NCBI RefSeq assembly: GCF_000380485.1
Contig: NZ_AQYG01000044.1
Location: forward strand, 1-64,000
Direction of reading: 5' to 3'
DNA length: 64,000 nucleotides
DNA from: Jongsikchunia kroppenstedtii DSM 45133
GTDB taxonomy: Bacteria; Actinomycetota; Actinomycetes; Mycobacteriales; Mycobacteriaceae
Shown: one piece after another, positions 27,590-37,643 of the stretch
How the letters are laid out: each line of letters begins with the position of its first letter
Numbering within the stretch: the first letter of the stretch is position 1
Program-made: the position numbers and the translations under genes
Notes under the pieces: model-generated
The model's input: only the letters and a program-made list of their open reading frames with translations
Database searches by the model: none
What the model was told of the DNA's origin: nothing

Positions 27590-28462
27590 TCAGGCGCCGA
27601 TGAACAATCCGACCGCGGTGCCGATCGACCACAGCAGCATGGACATGCCGGTGAGGGCCAGGGCGGGAATCAGCGCCGGGCCCTGTTTGCCGGTTCGTAC
27701 CGGGGCATTCGCCTTCGCAGCGGCCGGAATCGCGATCAGGCCGAGTAGTGCCCACCAGGTCGCCCAACCCAGGAGCACCGAGGCCGCCATCGGAATCGTC
27801 AGGAGGGCCACATGCAGGATCCGAGTTCGTTTGTCGCCCAACGCGACCGCCAGAGTCCGCTTGCCGGACTCGGTGTCGGTCGGTATGTCGCGCAGGTTGT
27901 TGGCCACCAGCACCGCGCTGGAGAAGCAGCCGACCGCGACCGCGCACACCACGCCCACCCAGTCGATGCGCTCGGCCTGCACGAACTGCGTGCCGAGCAC
28001 GGCCACCAGGCCGAAGAAGACGAAGACGGCGATCTCACCGAATCCTCGGTAGCCGTACGGATTCTTGCCGCCGGTGTAGAACCAGGCCGCGATGATCGCC
28101 ACGGCGCCGATCAGGATCAGCCACCACGCGGTGGTCAGGGACAGGATGATGCCGGCGATGCCGGCGGCGGCCAGAGCGGCGAAGGCCGCGGATTTGACCG
28201 CCCCCGGCGTCGCGGCACCGGAGCCGACGAGGCGCATCGGCCCGACCCGCTCGTCATCAGTGCCGCGGACGCCGTCGGAGTAGTCGTTGGCGTAGTTGAC
28301 CCCCACGATCAACAGCACGGATACCGCCAGCGCCAGAATCGCCTTCCACCAGACGAAGTCATGCGACCAGCCGGCCGCGCCGCTGCCGGCGATGACCGGC
28401 GCGACGGCATTGGGAAAGGTCCGGGGCCGGGCGCCTTCGATCCACTGAGTCGCCGTCGCCAT
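27590..28462 (-). CDS. menA: 1,4-dihydroxy-2-naphthoate polyprenyltransferase
   Basis: Attaches the polyprenyl tail to DHNA in the membrane, giving demethylmenaquinone. The 290-aa UbiA-family protein has about eight helices and the two Asp-rich Mg sites: NYANDYSDGVRGTDDERV and NNLRDIPTDTESGKRTLAV. ATG 28462 begins MATATQWIEGARPRTFPNA, the family N-terminus. It is the homologue of Rv0534c. It is divergent from the SARP gene, with 98 nt between them. Confidence 0.95.
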   Translation of the reverse strand: MATATQWIEGARPRTFPNAVAPVIAGSGAAGWSHDFVWWKAILALAVSVLLIVGVNYANDYSDGVRGTDDERVGPMRLVGSGAATPGAVKSAAFAALAAAGIAGIILSLTTAWWLILIGAVAIIAAWFYTGGKNPYGYRGFGEIAVFVFFGLVAVLGTQFVQAERIDWVGVVCAVAVGCFSSAVLVANNLRDIPTDTESGKRTLAVALGDKRTRILHVALLTIPMAASVLLGWATWWALLGLIAIPAAAKANAPVRTGKQGPALIPALALTGMSMLLWSIGTAVGLFIGA

Positions 28463-28560
28463 GGCCGCAATCCTGCCACGGTCCGGGATTACAGTTGACT
28501 GCGGCCGTATACCCGGCAGGCATCGGTCTCGAGCCTCGTCACCGACCAGAAGGAGCACAG

Positions 28561-31500
28561 GTGTCCCAGCAGTCCGTGCTAGTGCGGTTGTTGGGTCCGG
28601 TCGGCGTCGTCGATCCGGACGGTGACATCAAGCGGGTGCCCGGTGCCCGGGCGCGGACGCTGCTCGCCGCGTTGGCTGTCGAGCCCGGGCAGTTCCGGTC
28701 CGCGGCCCGACTCATCGACACGGTCTGGGGCGACGACCAGCCGCAGTCGCCGCAGGCCGCCCTGCATACCCAGATCTCCCGGCTGCGTCCGCTGCTGCCC
28801 GCCGACGCGCTGGAGGCCGGCCCCGGTGGATATCGGCTGGCGGTCGAGCCGACCGCGGTCGATCTCTACGCCGTTCAGTCGCTGATAGCCGACGGCACCG
28901 ACGACTCGTTGCGCGCGGCCCGAAAACTCTGGCGCGGCGAGCCCGGCGCCGATCTGGGCAATGATGACCTTGCGGGCGAGATCCGCCGCCACGCCGACCA
29001 GCTGCTGTCGGACCTGGATGATCGGTTGTCGCGGACAGCCTTGGCGGACGGTGATTTCGAGGCGGCGCGACGGCTCGCCGAGGCCCGCTGCGCCGCCGAT
29101 CCGCTCGATGAGCCGGCACACGCCACCCTGATGCGGGCGCTGGCCGGCCTCGGCCGCACCTCGGATGCGCTCGCGGTATTCGCCCGCATCCGGCGAGTGC
29201 TCTCGGCCGAGCTCGGCACCGACCCGGGCCCGGAGCTGGTGGCACTGAACAACCAGTTGCTGACCGCCGATTCCGGGGAAGCCGCGCCCCCGCCGGCAAA
29301 GCCGGTGAGCGCCGTGGGAATCCGCGCCGAACCGAACGAGCTGATCGGCCGGGACAAGGATCTGGCGGACATCACCGAGTTGCTCAAGCGTCATCGAGTG
29401 GTGACGGTGCTGGGCCCGGGCGGGGCGGGGAAGACCCGGATCGCCAACAGCGTGGGGCATGCCGCCGCGAGTGCCGGCGATCCGGTGTTCCTCGTCGAGC
29501 TCGCCTCCGTGCGCGATGGCGGTGACGTGATGGTCGCTGTCAGTGCGACATTGGGTATCGGCGAATCGGATCTGACGCCGGCCGGCCGGGCACGCATGGT
29601 GTTCGGCGATCTGACCCAGCGTCTGGCCGACGCGTTGGGTGGGCGGCCGACGCTGGTGATCCTGGACAACTGCGAGCACCTGGTCGATGCCTGCGCCCAG
29701 GCCGCGGCCGACCTCGTCGGCGCCGCGCCGAATATCACCGTTCTCGCGACCAGCCGTTCGCCGTTGCAGATCGCGTCGGAGACGGTGTACGAGCTCCCGC
29801 CGTTGCTGGTGGACGAATCAGGCTCGGCCGCAACGGATCTGTTTCTGCAGCGAGCGCGTTCCATTCGCCCCGACGCGAGATTCGACCTGGCCGAGGTGGC
29901 GCAGCTGTGTCGCGAGCTCGACGGGCTGCCGCTCGCGATCGAGCTTGCCGCTGCGCGCATTCGCACGATGACCGTCGCCGATATCCGCGCGGGGCTCGCG
30001 CAACGATTCGCCCTGCTGCGCAGCGGGGATCGCGCATCGCCGACCCGACACCGGACGCTGCACGCGGTCATCGACTGGAGCTGGGATCTGCTGGACGACC
30101 CCGCCCGAGAAGCCCTGCGCCGACTCTGTCGATTCCCGGGCGGTTTCACGCTTGATGCGGCCCGAACCGTCTGCGGAACAACGGGATTCGATCTCGACGA
30201 CCGGCTCTCGGCACTGGTCAATCAGTCGCTGCTGCAGGTGGCCGAGATCGCCGAGCCGAACGAGCCGCCGACGGTGCGTTACCGGATGTTGGAGATGGTT
30301 CGGGAGTACGGGGAAGAGCAGCTCGCCGCCAGCGGGGAAGGCCGAGAGGTCGATTCGGCGATGACCCGATGGGCGGTCGAGCTGACCGCGCGGCTGCGGG
30401 CCGACTATGAGCAGCGGCTCCGGCAGCGAGAAGCGGTGCGGGCGGTGGCTCGCGAACTCGACAACCTCGTCTGGGTGCTGCGGCGCTGCACCGACCCGGA
30501 CCGCAGCAGTCGTCCCGACGATCATCAGTGGGGAATCGTCAGCGCGTACACCGCGATATCGGCGTTCTGGGCGCTGCGCGGGCTCCATCACGAGGTGATC
30601 GCCTGGGCGCCGCAGATCCTCGGGGCGCTCGACTCCCGGGATGCCCGGTCGTTGACGGAAGACGAACGCGAGCTCTATCAGGGGGCTTATCTCATCGCGC
30701 TGGGGCACCTGTTCTGGCAGGGCGACAAGCGGCAGATCGCGGTCACCCGCACGCGATTGCGTCGGCTGCTGCGGCCGGAGCTGACGCTGCTTCGGCAGGC
30801 CGATTTCATCTCGTCGATCCTCCTGTCCCGCAATCCGACTCAGGCGATGCGCACCATTTGCCGGGGAATGCTCTCGGAGGTGGAGGACGTTCGTATGACG
30901 GCCGCCATGGTGCGCACGAACGCTCGGGAGAATCTCGGCAACCACGCTGGGGCGATGGCCGATGCCCAGTTGGCCCTGCAGTGGGCCACCGAGCGCGGCG
31001 ATCTCTGGATGATCGCGATGACCACCACCGGGATCGGTGGGCTGCACGGACAACGTGCGCACTACCGGGACGCCGTCGAGTCCTACCGACGTGGCCTGGC
31101 GCTGATGGTGGAGATCGGTGCCGAAGAGGACTCACGGCAGGTACGCGGCTATCTGCTGACGTCGCTGCTCGGGCTGGGCGATGTCGCCGCCGCGCGAGAG
31201 ATCTACGGTGACGTGACCCGCGGCTGGACTCCGGATCAGCCGGATCCGCAGGGGCATCCCGAAACGGTCGCGACGATTCTGATGTCCAGCGCGGAGCTGG
31301 CCCGGGCTGACGGCCGACTGGAGCAAGCCGCCGAGCTCTACCGCCGATGCATCGACAACGTTGTCGCCAATCACGAAGGTATCGGGCGTGATCCGTTCGT
31401 CAGTCTCGTCATGAGCAACGCCGTGTGTGCACTCGCGGTGGCCGGCCGCGCCGATGCCGCGGCACCGTATGTCGGCACGCTGGCGGCGATCGTCGGCCGG

Positions 31501-31806
31501 TTGCACGCTCCCGGCGGGAGCTTCGATATTCCGCAGACCGGCACCATCGCGCTGGCCTGCGGTGCCGTCATCTGCGCCGGCGCGATCGATGCGCCGAACG
31601 GGGCTGGGCCGAGGCTGCTGGCGCTGTCGCAACGGTTGCCTGCGCGCCTCGACTATCCGGCCCTGCGGGACTGCGCCGCGGACGCCGGCGAGGCGTCCGG
31701 ACTCGGTGCCGCGCAATGGGATTCGTTGGCGGGCGAGACGTGCAGAATCTCCCGGACCCATGCGGTCCGGGAGATCCTGACGCTGTTGAAGCCACTCGCC
31801 GACTAG
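28561..31806 (+). CDS. AfsR/SARP-type transcriptional regulator with NB-ARC ATPase and TPR region
   Basis: A 1081-aa cytoplasmic regulator. An OmpR-type winged helix (about 5-90) and a bacterial transcriptional activator domain (about 95-240) are followed by an AAA/NB-ARC ATPase at about 265-560. The ATPase has Walker A VLGPGGAGKTR, Walker B LVILDNCEHL and sensor LATSRSPL. A long helical, TPR-like C-terminus ends the protein. The GTG at 28561 has AAGGAG upstream; an earlier in-frame start at 28495 is less likely. These proteins often activate secondary metabolism, but no biosynthetic cluster is visible here. It converges with the drrAB exporter genes. Confidence 0.88.
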   Translation: MSQQSVLVRLLGPVGVVDPDGDIKRVPGARARTLLAALAVEPGQFRSAARLIDTVWGDDQPQSPQAALHTQISRLRPLLPADALEAGPGGYRLAVEPTAVDLYAVQSLIADGTDDSLRAARKLWRGEPGADLGNDDLAGEIRRHADQLLSDLDDRLSRTALADGDFEAARRLAEARCAADPLDEPAHATLMRALAGLGRTSDALAVFARIRRVLSAELGTDPGPELVALNNQLLTADSGEAAPPPAKPVSAVGIRAEPNELIGRDKDLADITELLKRHRVVTVLGPGGAGKTRIANSVGHAAASAGDPVFLVELASVRDGGDVMVAVSATLGIGESDLTPAGRARMVFGDLTQRLADALGGRPTLVILDNCEHLVDACAQAAADLVGAAPNITVLATSRSPLQIASETVYELPPLLVDESGSAATDLFLQRARSIRPDARFDLAEVAQLCRELDGLPLAIELAAARIRTMTVADIRAGLAQRFALLRSGDRASPTRHRTLHAVIDWSWDLLDDPAREALRRLCRFPGGFTLDAARTVCGTTGFDLDDRLSALVNQSLLQVAEIAEPNEPPTVRYRMLEMVREYGEEQLAASGEGREVDSAMTRWAVELTARLRADYEQRLRQREAVRAVARELDNLVWVLRRCTDPDRSSRPDDHQWGIVSAYTAISAFWALRGLHHEVIAWAPQILGALDSRDARSLTEDERELYQGAYLIALGHLFWQGDKRQIAVTRTRLRRLLRPELTLLRQADFISSILLSRNPTQAMRTICRGMLSEVEDVRMTAAMVRTNARENLGNHAGAMADAQLALQWATERGDLWMIAMTTTGIGGLHGQRAHYRDAVESYRRGLALMVEIGAEEDSRQVRGYLLTSLLGLGDVAAAREIYGDVTRGWTPDQPDPQGHPETVATILMSSAELARADGRLEQAAELYRRCIDNVVANHEGIGRDPFVSLVMSNAVCALAVAGRADAAAPYVGTLAAIVGRLHAPGGSFDIPQTGTIALACGAVICAGAIDAPNGAGPRLLALSQRLPARLDYPALRDCAADAGEASGLGAAQWDSLAGETCRISRTHAVREILTLLKPLAD

Positions 31807-31816
31807 CGATCGACCG

Positions 31817-32652
31817 TCAGCGGTTCTGTCGGCTGTACCTGCTGACCGCAAGCGGGGCGAAGATCGCGACGATCACCGCGGCGCCCACGAGCGACCAGAG
31901 CACGTGGATGTCGGCCACCCCGTTGTTGGCCAGCGACCGGACCGCCGACACGAGGTGCGAGATCGGGTTGATCTTGACGAAGGCCTGCAGCCATCCCGGC
32001 ATCGTGTGCACCTGGACGAAGGCGTTCGACAGGAAGGTCAGTGGGAACAGGATCATCAGCGAGATGCCCTGCACCGACGAGGCGCTGCGGGCGATGACGC
32101 CGAGCCAGGCCCAGATCCAGGATAGTGCGAAGGCGCAGACGATCACCAGAAGGGCCGCGGCCAGCGTGCCCCAGAACTCCGGGCGCCAGCCCATTGCGAT
32201 GCCGGTGACGAAGGTGATCGTGATCGCGATGACGTAGCGGACCGCATCCGACAGCAGGGCGCCGACCAGCGGACTGATCCGGGCTATCGGCAACGATCGG
32301 AAGCGGTCGAACACTCCCTTGTCCATGTCTTCGCGCAGCTGCGTACCGGTGACCATCGACGTGGTCAGCACGGTCTGCACGAGGATGCCCGGAATGATCA
32401 GCGGCAGATAGGCGCTCACGCTTCCGGAGATCGCGCCGCCGAAGATGTAGGCGAACATGACGGTGAACAGGACCGGTTGCAGCACGACGTCGAAGTACTG
32501 CTCGGGGTTGCGGCGGAACTTGAGCAGCCCGCGGTAGGCCATGGTGAGGCTGTGCGCGGCGGTCTTGCGCAGCCCGACGCGATCGGACAGGTCGACCGGC
32601 GGAAGCGTCGGCGCGACAGGGGCTTTAGTGGTGGGTTCGGAGACAATGGTGG

Positions 32653-32656
<4 letters not shown>
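31817..32656 (-). CDS. ABC-2 type exporter permease (DrrB-like)
   Basis: A 279-aa membrane protein with six predicted helices. The N-terminus is polar; RKTAAHSLTMAYRGLLKFRRNPEQYFDV and LRQLREDMDKGVFDRFRSLPIARISPLVGALLSD-like sequence marks the ABC-2 family (G...DRFRSLPI). It pairs with the ATPase gene upstream (ATGA overlap). Homologues export daunorubicin-like drugs or lipids; the substrate here is unknown. Only 10 nt separate its end from that of the SARP gene. Confidence 0.9.
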
Positions 32657-33690
<1,034 letters not shown>

Positions 33691-33710
33691 GGATAGCAGA
33701 GTGCCGAGAC

Positions 33711-33752
33711 CCGCTGTCGTCTCGCTTGCGGCCGCTGTCGTCTGCTTGCGCC
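33711..33752. repeat. Tandem 21-bp repeat upstream of the drrA-like gene
   Basis: CCGCTGTCGTCTCGCTTGCGG (33711-33731) is followed directly by a near-copy that lacks one C (33732-33752). It lies 21-62 nt before the ABC-ATPase start, upstream of a TGCTAT box. It is a candidate operator for the exporter. Confidence 0.6.
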
Positions 33753-33777
33753 GCCTACCCGCGGCGATGAAAGGCGG

Positions 33778-34944
33778 CTAGACCTGGGAGAACCGGTTGA
33801 CGAGGGCGCGCCGGTCGACCTTGCCGGGTCCGCGCAGGGGCAGCTCGTCGACGGTGAACACCTGCCGGGGAATCGATGTCGTCGGCAGGAGCCCGTCGAG
33901 TTCCGCGCGCAGTCGGTCGACGGTCGGCGTGTCGTGGCCGGGTGCCGCGACCACCGCGGCGGCGATCTGCTGGCCGAGCCGCTCGTGCGGCAACCCGAAT
34001 ACGGCGCACTCGGCGATGCCGGGCAGCCGCGTCAGCTGGGCCTCGACGACCTGGGGCAGCACGGTCAGCCCGCCGCTGCTGATGGCCTCGTCGGCGCGTC
34101 CGGCGATCGCCAGCACGCCGTCGGTTAGGGTGCCCAGATCATCGGTCCGGAACCAGCCGGGCCGGGCGAAGGCCGGGTGATCGGGCTGGTTGCGATAGCC
34201 GAGGGCGACGGTGGCGCCGCCGAGACGGACGCGCCCGACCCCGTCGGGGTTCTCGTCGTCCAGCACGATGTCGACGCCGTCGAGCGGTACGCCGTCGTAG
34301 ACGCAACCGCCGCAGGTCTCGCTCATCCCGTAGGTGCGCACCACCGGCACGCCGGCCGCAATGGCCTTGGCGCGCAACGCCGGTGGCGTCGCGGCACCGC
34401 CGACGAGTACCCCGTCGACAGCGGCCAGCGCCGCGGTGGCGTCGGGGTCGTCGAGCACCTTGACTAGCTGCCCGGGCACCAGCGAGGTGTAGCGCCGCCC
34501 GGCGGGCATTGTGTCGATGGCGGCTGTCAGTGACGCCGGCTCGAAACCGGTTGTCACATCGAGGATTACCGGCTCATGCCCCGCGGCGAGCGACCGCAGC
34601 AGTACCTGCAGCCCGGCGATGTGCTGCGGCGGCAATGCGAGCAGCCACGACCCGGGTCCGCCCAGCCGGGCGTGCGTGGCATCGGCCGACGCGCGCAGGG
34701 CGGCCGCAGTCAGCATGGCGCCCTTGGGAGTTCCGGTCGAACCGGAAGTCGCGACGACGAGGGCGACGGCATCGTCGATCGGTTCGTCCGGACCGAGCGC
34801 GTCGCGGAGCAGCGCCGCCGTCACGGCGTCACCGTCCGGAACCGGCAGCAGACTGGCTTCGCCGTCGAGCGCCGCCGTCAGCAGGGGGATGGCCGCACGG
34901 ATCGAGTCCGGCCCGCCGAGGGCCAGCGGCCGCAGAACGGTCAG
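33778..34944 (-). CDS. menE: o-Succinylbenzoate-CoA ligase, probable CTG start
   Basis: Activates o-succinylbenzoate with CoA. The protein has the ANL motifs TSGSTGTPKGAML, TYGMSETCGGCVYDG, GWFRTDDLG and the C-terminal lysine in RGPGKVDRRAL. The conserved frame extends about 40 residues upstream of the only standard start (GTG 34824), through ASLLPVPDGDAVTAALL, which aligns with the known M. tuberculosis MenE N-terminus. No ATG, GTG or TTG lies between an in-frame stop at 34969-34971 and 34824. CTG at 34942-34944 overlaps the stop of the upstream DUF3349 gene (CTGA) and is the likely start, giving 388 aa. If GTG 34824 is used, the protein is 348 aa. Confidence 0.9.
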   Translation of the reverse strand: MTVLRPLALGGPDSIRAAIPLLTAALDGEASLLPVPDGDAVTAALLRDALGPDEPIDDAVALVVATSGSTGTPKGAMLTAAALRASADATHARLGGPGSWLLALPPQHIAGLQVLLRSLAAGHEPVILDVTTGFEPASLTAAIDTMPAGRRYTSLVPGQLVKVLDDPDATAALAAVDGVLVGGAATPPALRAKAIAAGVPVVRTYGMSETCGGCVYDGVPLDGVDIVLDDENPDGVGRVRLGGATVALGYRNQPDHPAFARPGWFRTDDLGTLTDGVLAIAGRADEAISSGGLTVLPQVVEAQLTRLPGIAECAVFGLPHERLGQQIAAAVVAAPGHDTPTVDRLRAELDGLLPTTSIPRQVFTVDELPLRGPGKVDRRALVNRFSQV

Positions 34945-35348
34945 GGCCGTCCCGATTCGCCGTCGCGATCATCGAGTTCGCCGAGCGAATCGTGCTCGGC
35001 GCTTTCGCCGCCGAACGGCTCGTCGTCGAACGGCCAGCCCTTCCGTTCGAGGCGTTCCCGGATCCGCTTGATGTCGGACTCCGACGGCAGCTCATCGATG
35101 GCCTTGATCACCTGGACGCCGGCGTCGATCTTCGAGATGGGGGCGAGGTCGTCCCCGCCGTCGTCGGTGACCTCGGTACCGCTGCGCTGCTGGCTGATCA
35201 GGTCGTGGGTGATCTGCTTGACCTCGTCGTCGGTCAGTCGTCGGCGCAGCAGCGCGACCAGCGGGACATAGTCGCCCGAGGGAATGCCGTTGGGGTAGCC
35301 CTCACGCAACCAATCCACGATCGTCTTGAGGAAATGCGGCCGATCCAT
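34941..35348 (-). CDS. DUF3349 protein (Rv0543c-like), first copy
   Basis: A 135-aa cytoplasmic protein. Residues 1-95 match the DUF3349 fold (FLKTIVDWLREGYPNGIPSGDYVPLVALLRRRLTDDEVKQI, ERLERKGWPFDDEP). An acidic C-terminal tail follows. The M. tuberculosis homologue, next to menE, is a structurally known helical protein of unknown function. GGAGA lies 7 nt before the ATG. It overlaps menE by 4 nt, so the two are co-translated. Confidence 0.88.
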   Translation of the reverse strand: MDRPHFLKTIVDWLREGYPNGIPSGDYVPLVALLRRRLTDDEVKQITHDLISQQRSGTEVTDDGGDDLAPISKIDAGVQVIKAIDELPSESDIKRIRERLERKGWPFDDEPFGGESAEHDSLGELDDRDGESGRP

Positions 35349-35537
35349 CTGCCGTCTCCTTCCTCGTCATCGGGCGGCTATCCGGGTGGCGGCGCGCGTC
35401 GGCGCCGCCATATGCGGTAATCCTAGGTCAGATGCGGCCTTGTGGTCCGGGTGCCGGAACCGCGACCGGTTCGCGCACGCGAGGGACGGCCGACTGCGAC
35501 GACCGATGGGGTGCCGGCCGCGGCGGGCGGTCGCTGG

Positions 35538-35843
35538 TCAGTTCGCCGACGCGAGCGGCCAGCCGGCGGCGGCCAGCCGGGAGGCGACCTGGTTGATCTC
35601 CTCCGGATTCGGCGACTGCTCGGTGACCGTGGCGATCGCGCCGATGATCTGCTCCTCGGTGAACGGGTGCTCGAGCCCGTGCTCGCGCGCGACGGTCAGA
35701 ATCACTTTGGTGATCTGCTCCTCGGACAGGTCCCGCTTGAGCAGGGCTAGCAGCGGGAAGTAGTCCGACGTCGGCACGCCCTCGGGATATCCCTTGCGCA
35801 GCCAGTCCAGGACGGCATCGAATGACGTACTCGAAGTTGTCAC
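35538..35843 (-). CDS. DUF3349 protein, second copy
   Basis: A 101-aa paralogue of the gene at 34941-35348 (FDAVLDWLRKGYPEGVPTSDYFPLLALLKRDLSEEQITKVI, then EEINQVASRLAAAGWPLASAN), lacking the acidic tail. I chose the GTG at 35843 because GGAGAGG lies 11 nt upstream and the conserved region begins soon after. The 189-bp gap before the other copy holds a possible promoter (TAGGAT near 35420) and nothing else visible. Confidence 0.85.
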   Translation of the reverse strand: MTTSSTSFDAVLDWLRKGYPEGVPTSDYFPLLALLKRDLSEEQITKVILTVAREHGLEHPFTEEQIIGAIATVTEQSPNPEEINQVASRLAAAGWPLASAN

Positions 35844-35863
35844 GATCAGTACGACCTCTCCGG

Positions 35864-36145
35864 CTATTTCTTGGGAGCGAACGGGAAAAGGTTGATGTCG
35901 AAGTAGTAGTCGATCGTGGTGCGGGTGATCCACAGGATCGCCACGACGATCACGGCCGCGATCAGGACGAACAGCGCGATGCCCGCGTAGCGGGTGATCG
36001 GGTTGCCGGGGGCGGCGGGCTCGCCGTCCTGGCTGGCCGGTTCGGTGAGGAACAGCCGGAGGCCGATCGCGAAGAGGGCCGGCAGCCCGGCGCCCAGAGC
36101 CAGCCCGACCAATAGGACCTTGGCGATTGCTTCAACGGTATCCAC
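35864..36145 (-). CDS. Small two-helix membrane protein (Rv0544c-like)
   Basis: A 93-aa protein with helices at about residues 6-32 and 52-75, and a Phe/Tyr/Pro-rich C-terminus (TIDYYFDINLFPFAPKK). The position between pitA and the DUF3349 genes equals that of M. tuberculosis Rv0544c. A GTG start at 36145 follows AAAGG. It lies 33 nt after pitA and is probably co-transcribed with it. It may be a small PitA partner, which is inference. Confidence 0.78.
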   Translation of the reverse strand: MDTVEAIAKVLLVGLALGAGLPALFAIGLRLFLTEPASQDGEPAAPGNPITRYAGIALFVLIAAVIVVAILWITRTTIDYYFDINLFPFAPKK

Positions 36146-36178
36146 GAGGATGTGCCTTTCTGGCGGAAGTCGGCGGGA

Positions 36179-37372
36179 TCAGACCGATGCCGGGGTCTGC
36201 GGCTGCTCGGCGATGGCGGGGTCGTTGCCGTCCCAGTCGTCGTTGACGTTGTTCGCGTCGATCTTCTGCTGCTGGGCGCGCCAGTACATGTAGCCGGACA
36301 GCGCGACCAGGATCGCGAAGATGACGATCGCTCCAGCGGCGCCGCCGATCAGGTGTGCGATGTAGTAGGTGCCCGCGCCGACCAGGCCCGCCATCGGCAG
36401 TGTGGTGACCCAGGCGACAACCATGCGCCCGGCGACCGCCCAGCGCACCTTGGCGCCCGGCTTGCCGACGCCGCTGCCGAGGATCGAGCCCGTCGCCACG
36501 TGGGTGGTCGACAGCGCCATGCCGGATGCGCTCGAGGTGAGAATGATTGCCGCGGACGATGCTTCGGCCGCCATGCCCTGCGGCGCCGAGATCTCCACCA
36601 GGCCCTTGCCCAGGGTGCGGATGATGCGCCAGCCGCCGAGGTAGGTGCCGAGCGCGATGGCGCCGGCGCACAGGAACACCACCCAGAACGGCAGGCCGTG
36701 CTTGACCGACGCCGCGTCGAGGTGGCCGCTGATGATCAGGGCCAGGGCGATGACGCCCATCGTCTTCTGCGCGTCACCGGTGCCATGGGCGAGCGAGACC
36801 AGCGAGGCCGTGGTGATCTGGCCCCATCGGAAACCGTCGGTCGTGCGACTGCTGGTGAGGCGTGCGGTGATCCGGAAGACCATCCAGGTGCCGCAGGCGG
36901 CGACGATGCAGGCGATGATCGGGGCCGCGACCGCGGGGATCAGCACCTTGCTGGACAGGCCGTGCCAGTTGATCGCGCCGGAGCCGATGGCGGCCAGGCC
37001 CGAGCCGATCAACCCGCCGAAGAGCGCGTGCGACGAGCTGGACGGCAGGCCGAACAGCCAGGTGAAGAGGTTCCAGAGGATGCCGCCGATGAGTCCGGCG
37101 AAGATGATCAGCATCGCCTTGGTGGGATCGATGCCGTTGAGCAGTTTCGGCTGGTTCAGCACGTCCTTGGCGACGGCGGCGGCGACCTCGACCGAGAGGA
37201 AGGCGCCGACCAGGTTCAGCGTCGCCGAGAGCGCGACCGCGACCTTCGGCTTGAGCGCGCCGGTGGCGATCGACGTGGCCATGGCGTTGCCGGTGTCGTG
37301 GAAGCCGTTGGTGAAATCGAATCCGATGGCAGTGATCACCAACAGAACGAGGATCAGCATCTCTGCGCTCAT
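36179..37372 (-). CDS. pitA: Low-affinity inorganic phosphate transporter PitA
   Basis: A 397-aa PiT-family transporter driven by the proton gradient. The repeated PiT signatures are present: FDFTNGFHDTGNAMATSIATGALKP-type near residue 20 (shown in parts as GFHDTGNAMA) and FRWGQITTASLVSLAHGTGDAQKTMG (key part AHGTGDAQKTMG) near residue 190. About ten helices are visible. It is the homologue of Rv0545c. A PHO-box-like direct repeat lies 96-111 bp upstream of its start. Confidence 0.93.
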   Translation of the reverse strand: MSAEMLILVLLVITAIGFDFTNGFHDTGNAMATSIATGALKPKVAVALSATLNLVGAFLSVEVAAAVAKDVLNQPKLLNGIDPTKAMLIIFAGLIGGILWNLFTWLFGLPSSSSHALFGGLIGSGLAAIGSGAINWHGLSSKVLIPAVAAPIIACIVAACGTWMVFRITARLTSSRTTDGFRWGQITTASLVSLAHGTGDAQKTMGVIALALIISGHLDAASVKHGLPFWVVFLCAGAIALGTYLGGWRIIRTLGKGLVEISAPQGMAAEASSAAIILTSSASGMALSTTHVATGSILGSGVGKPGAKVRWAVAGRMVVAWVTTLPMAGLVGAGTYYIAHLIGGAAGAIVIFAILVALSGYMYWRAQQQKIDANNVNDDWDGNDPAIAEQPQTPASV

Positions 37373-37467
37373 GGCAATGATTCTGGCGTGCTGATCGTAA
37401 AAATGTCGAAAATGCCCGCGGCCGGGAAGTCGCGTGTGACCTGCAGGTTTTCCCGTTTCTGCGAGCT

Positions 37468-37483
37468 GTTCATCGAATGTTCA
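37468..37483. promoter_or_regulatory. PHO-box-like 11-bp direct repeat
   Basis: GTTCA occurs at 37468 and at 37479, exactly 11 bp apart, in the 271-bp gap between pitA and the LLM oxidoreductase. Response regulators of the PhoP family in Streptomyces bind 11-bp repeat units starting GTTCA. The site could tune pitA to phosphate. Nothing else is clear in this gap apart from a TACGAT-type box on the minus strand near 37397. Confidence 0.45.
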
Positions 37484-37643
37484 CTTCAAATGGCGCTTGA
37501 GCGTGGCTAAGCGGGTTTCGCGGGGTCGTTTCCGGGGGTGAACAGCGTCACTTCCCGAGGGCCATTGCGTGATGCAAGATATGAATCACATGCAAACCGG
37601 TATGTAAATGCTCGAACAGCACAGATGAAAGAGGTCGGCACCT

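Noticed and set aside
33778-34824. menE starting at GTG 34824
   Set aside because: It would cut off conserved N-terminal residues that are open and coding-like upstream; kept only as an alternative.
37373-37643. Riboswitch or small RNA in the pitA upstream gap
   Set aside because: No recognisable conserved structure; only promoter-like and PHO-box-like signals are seen.
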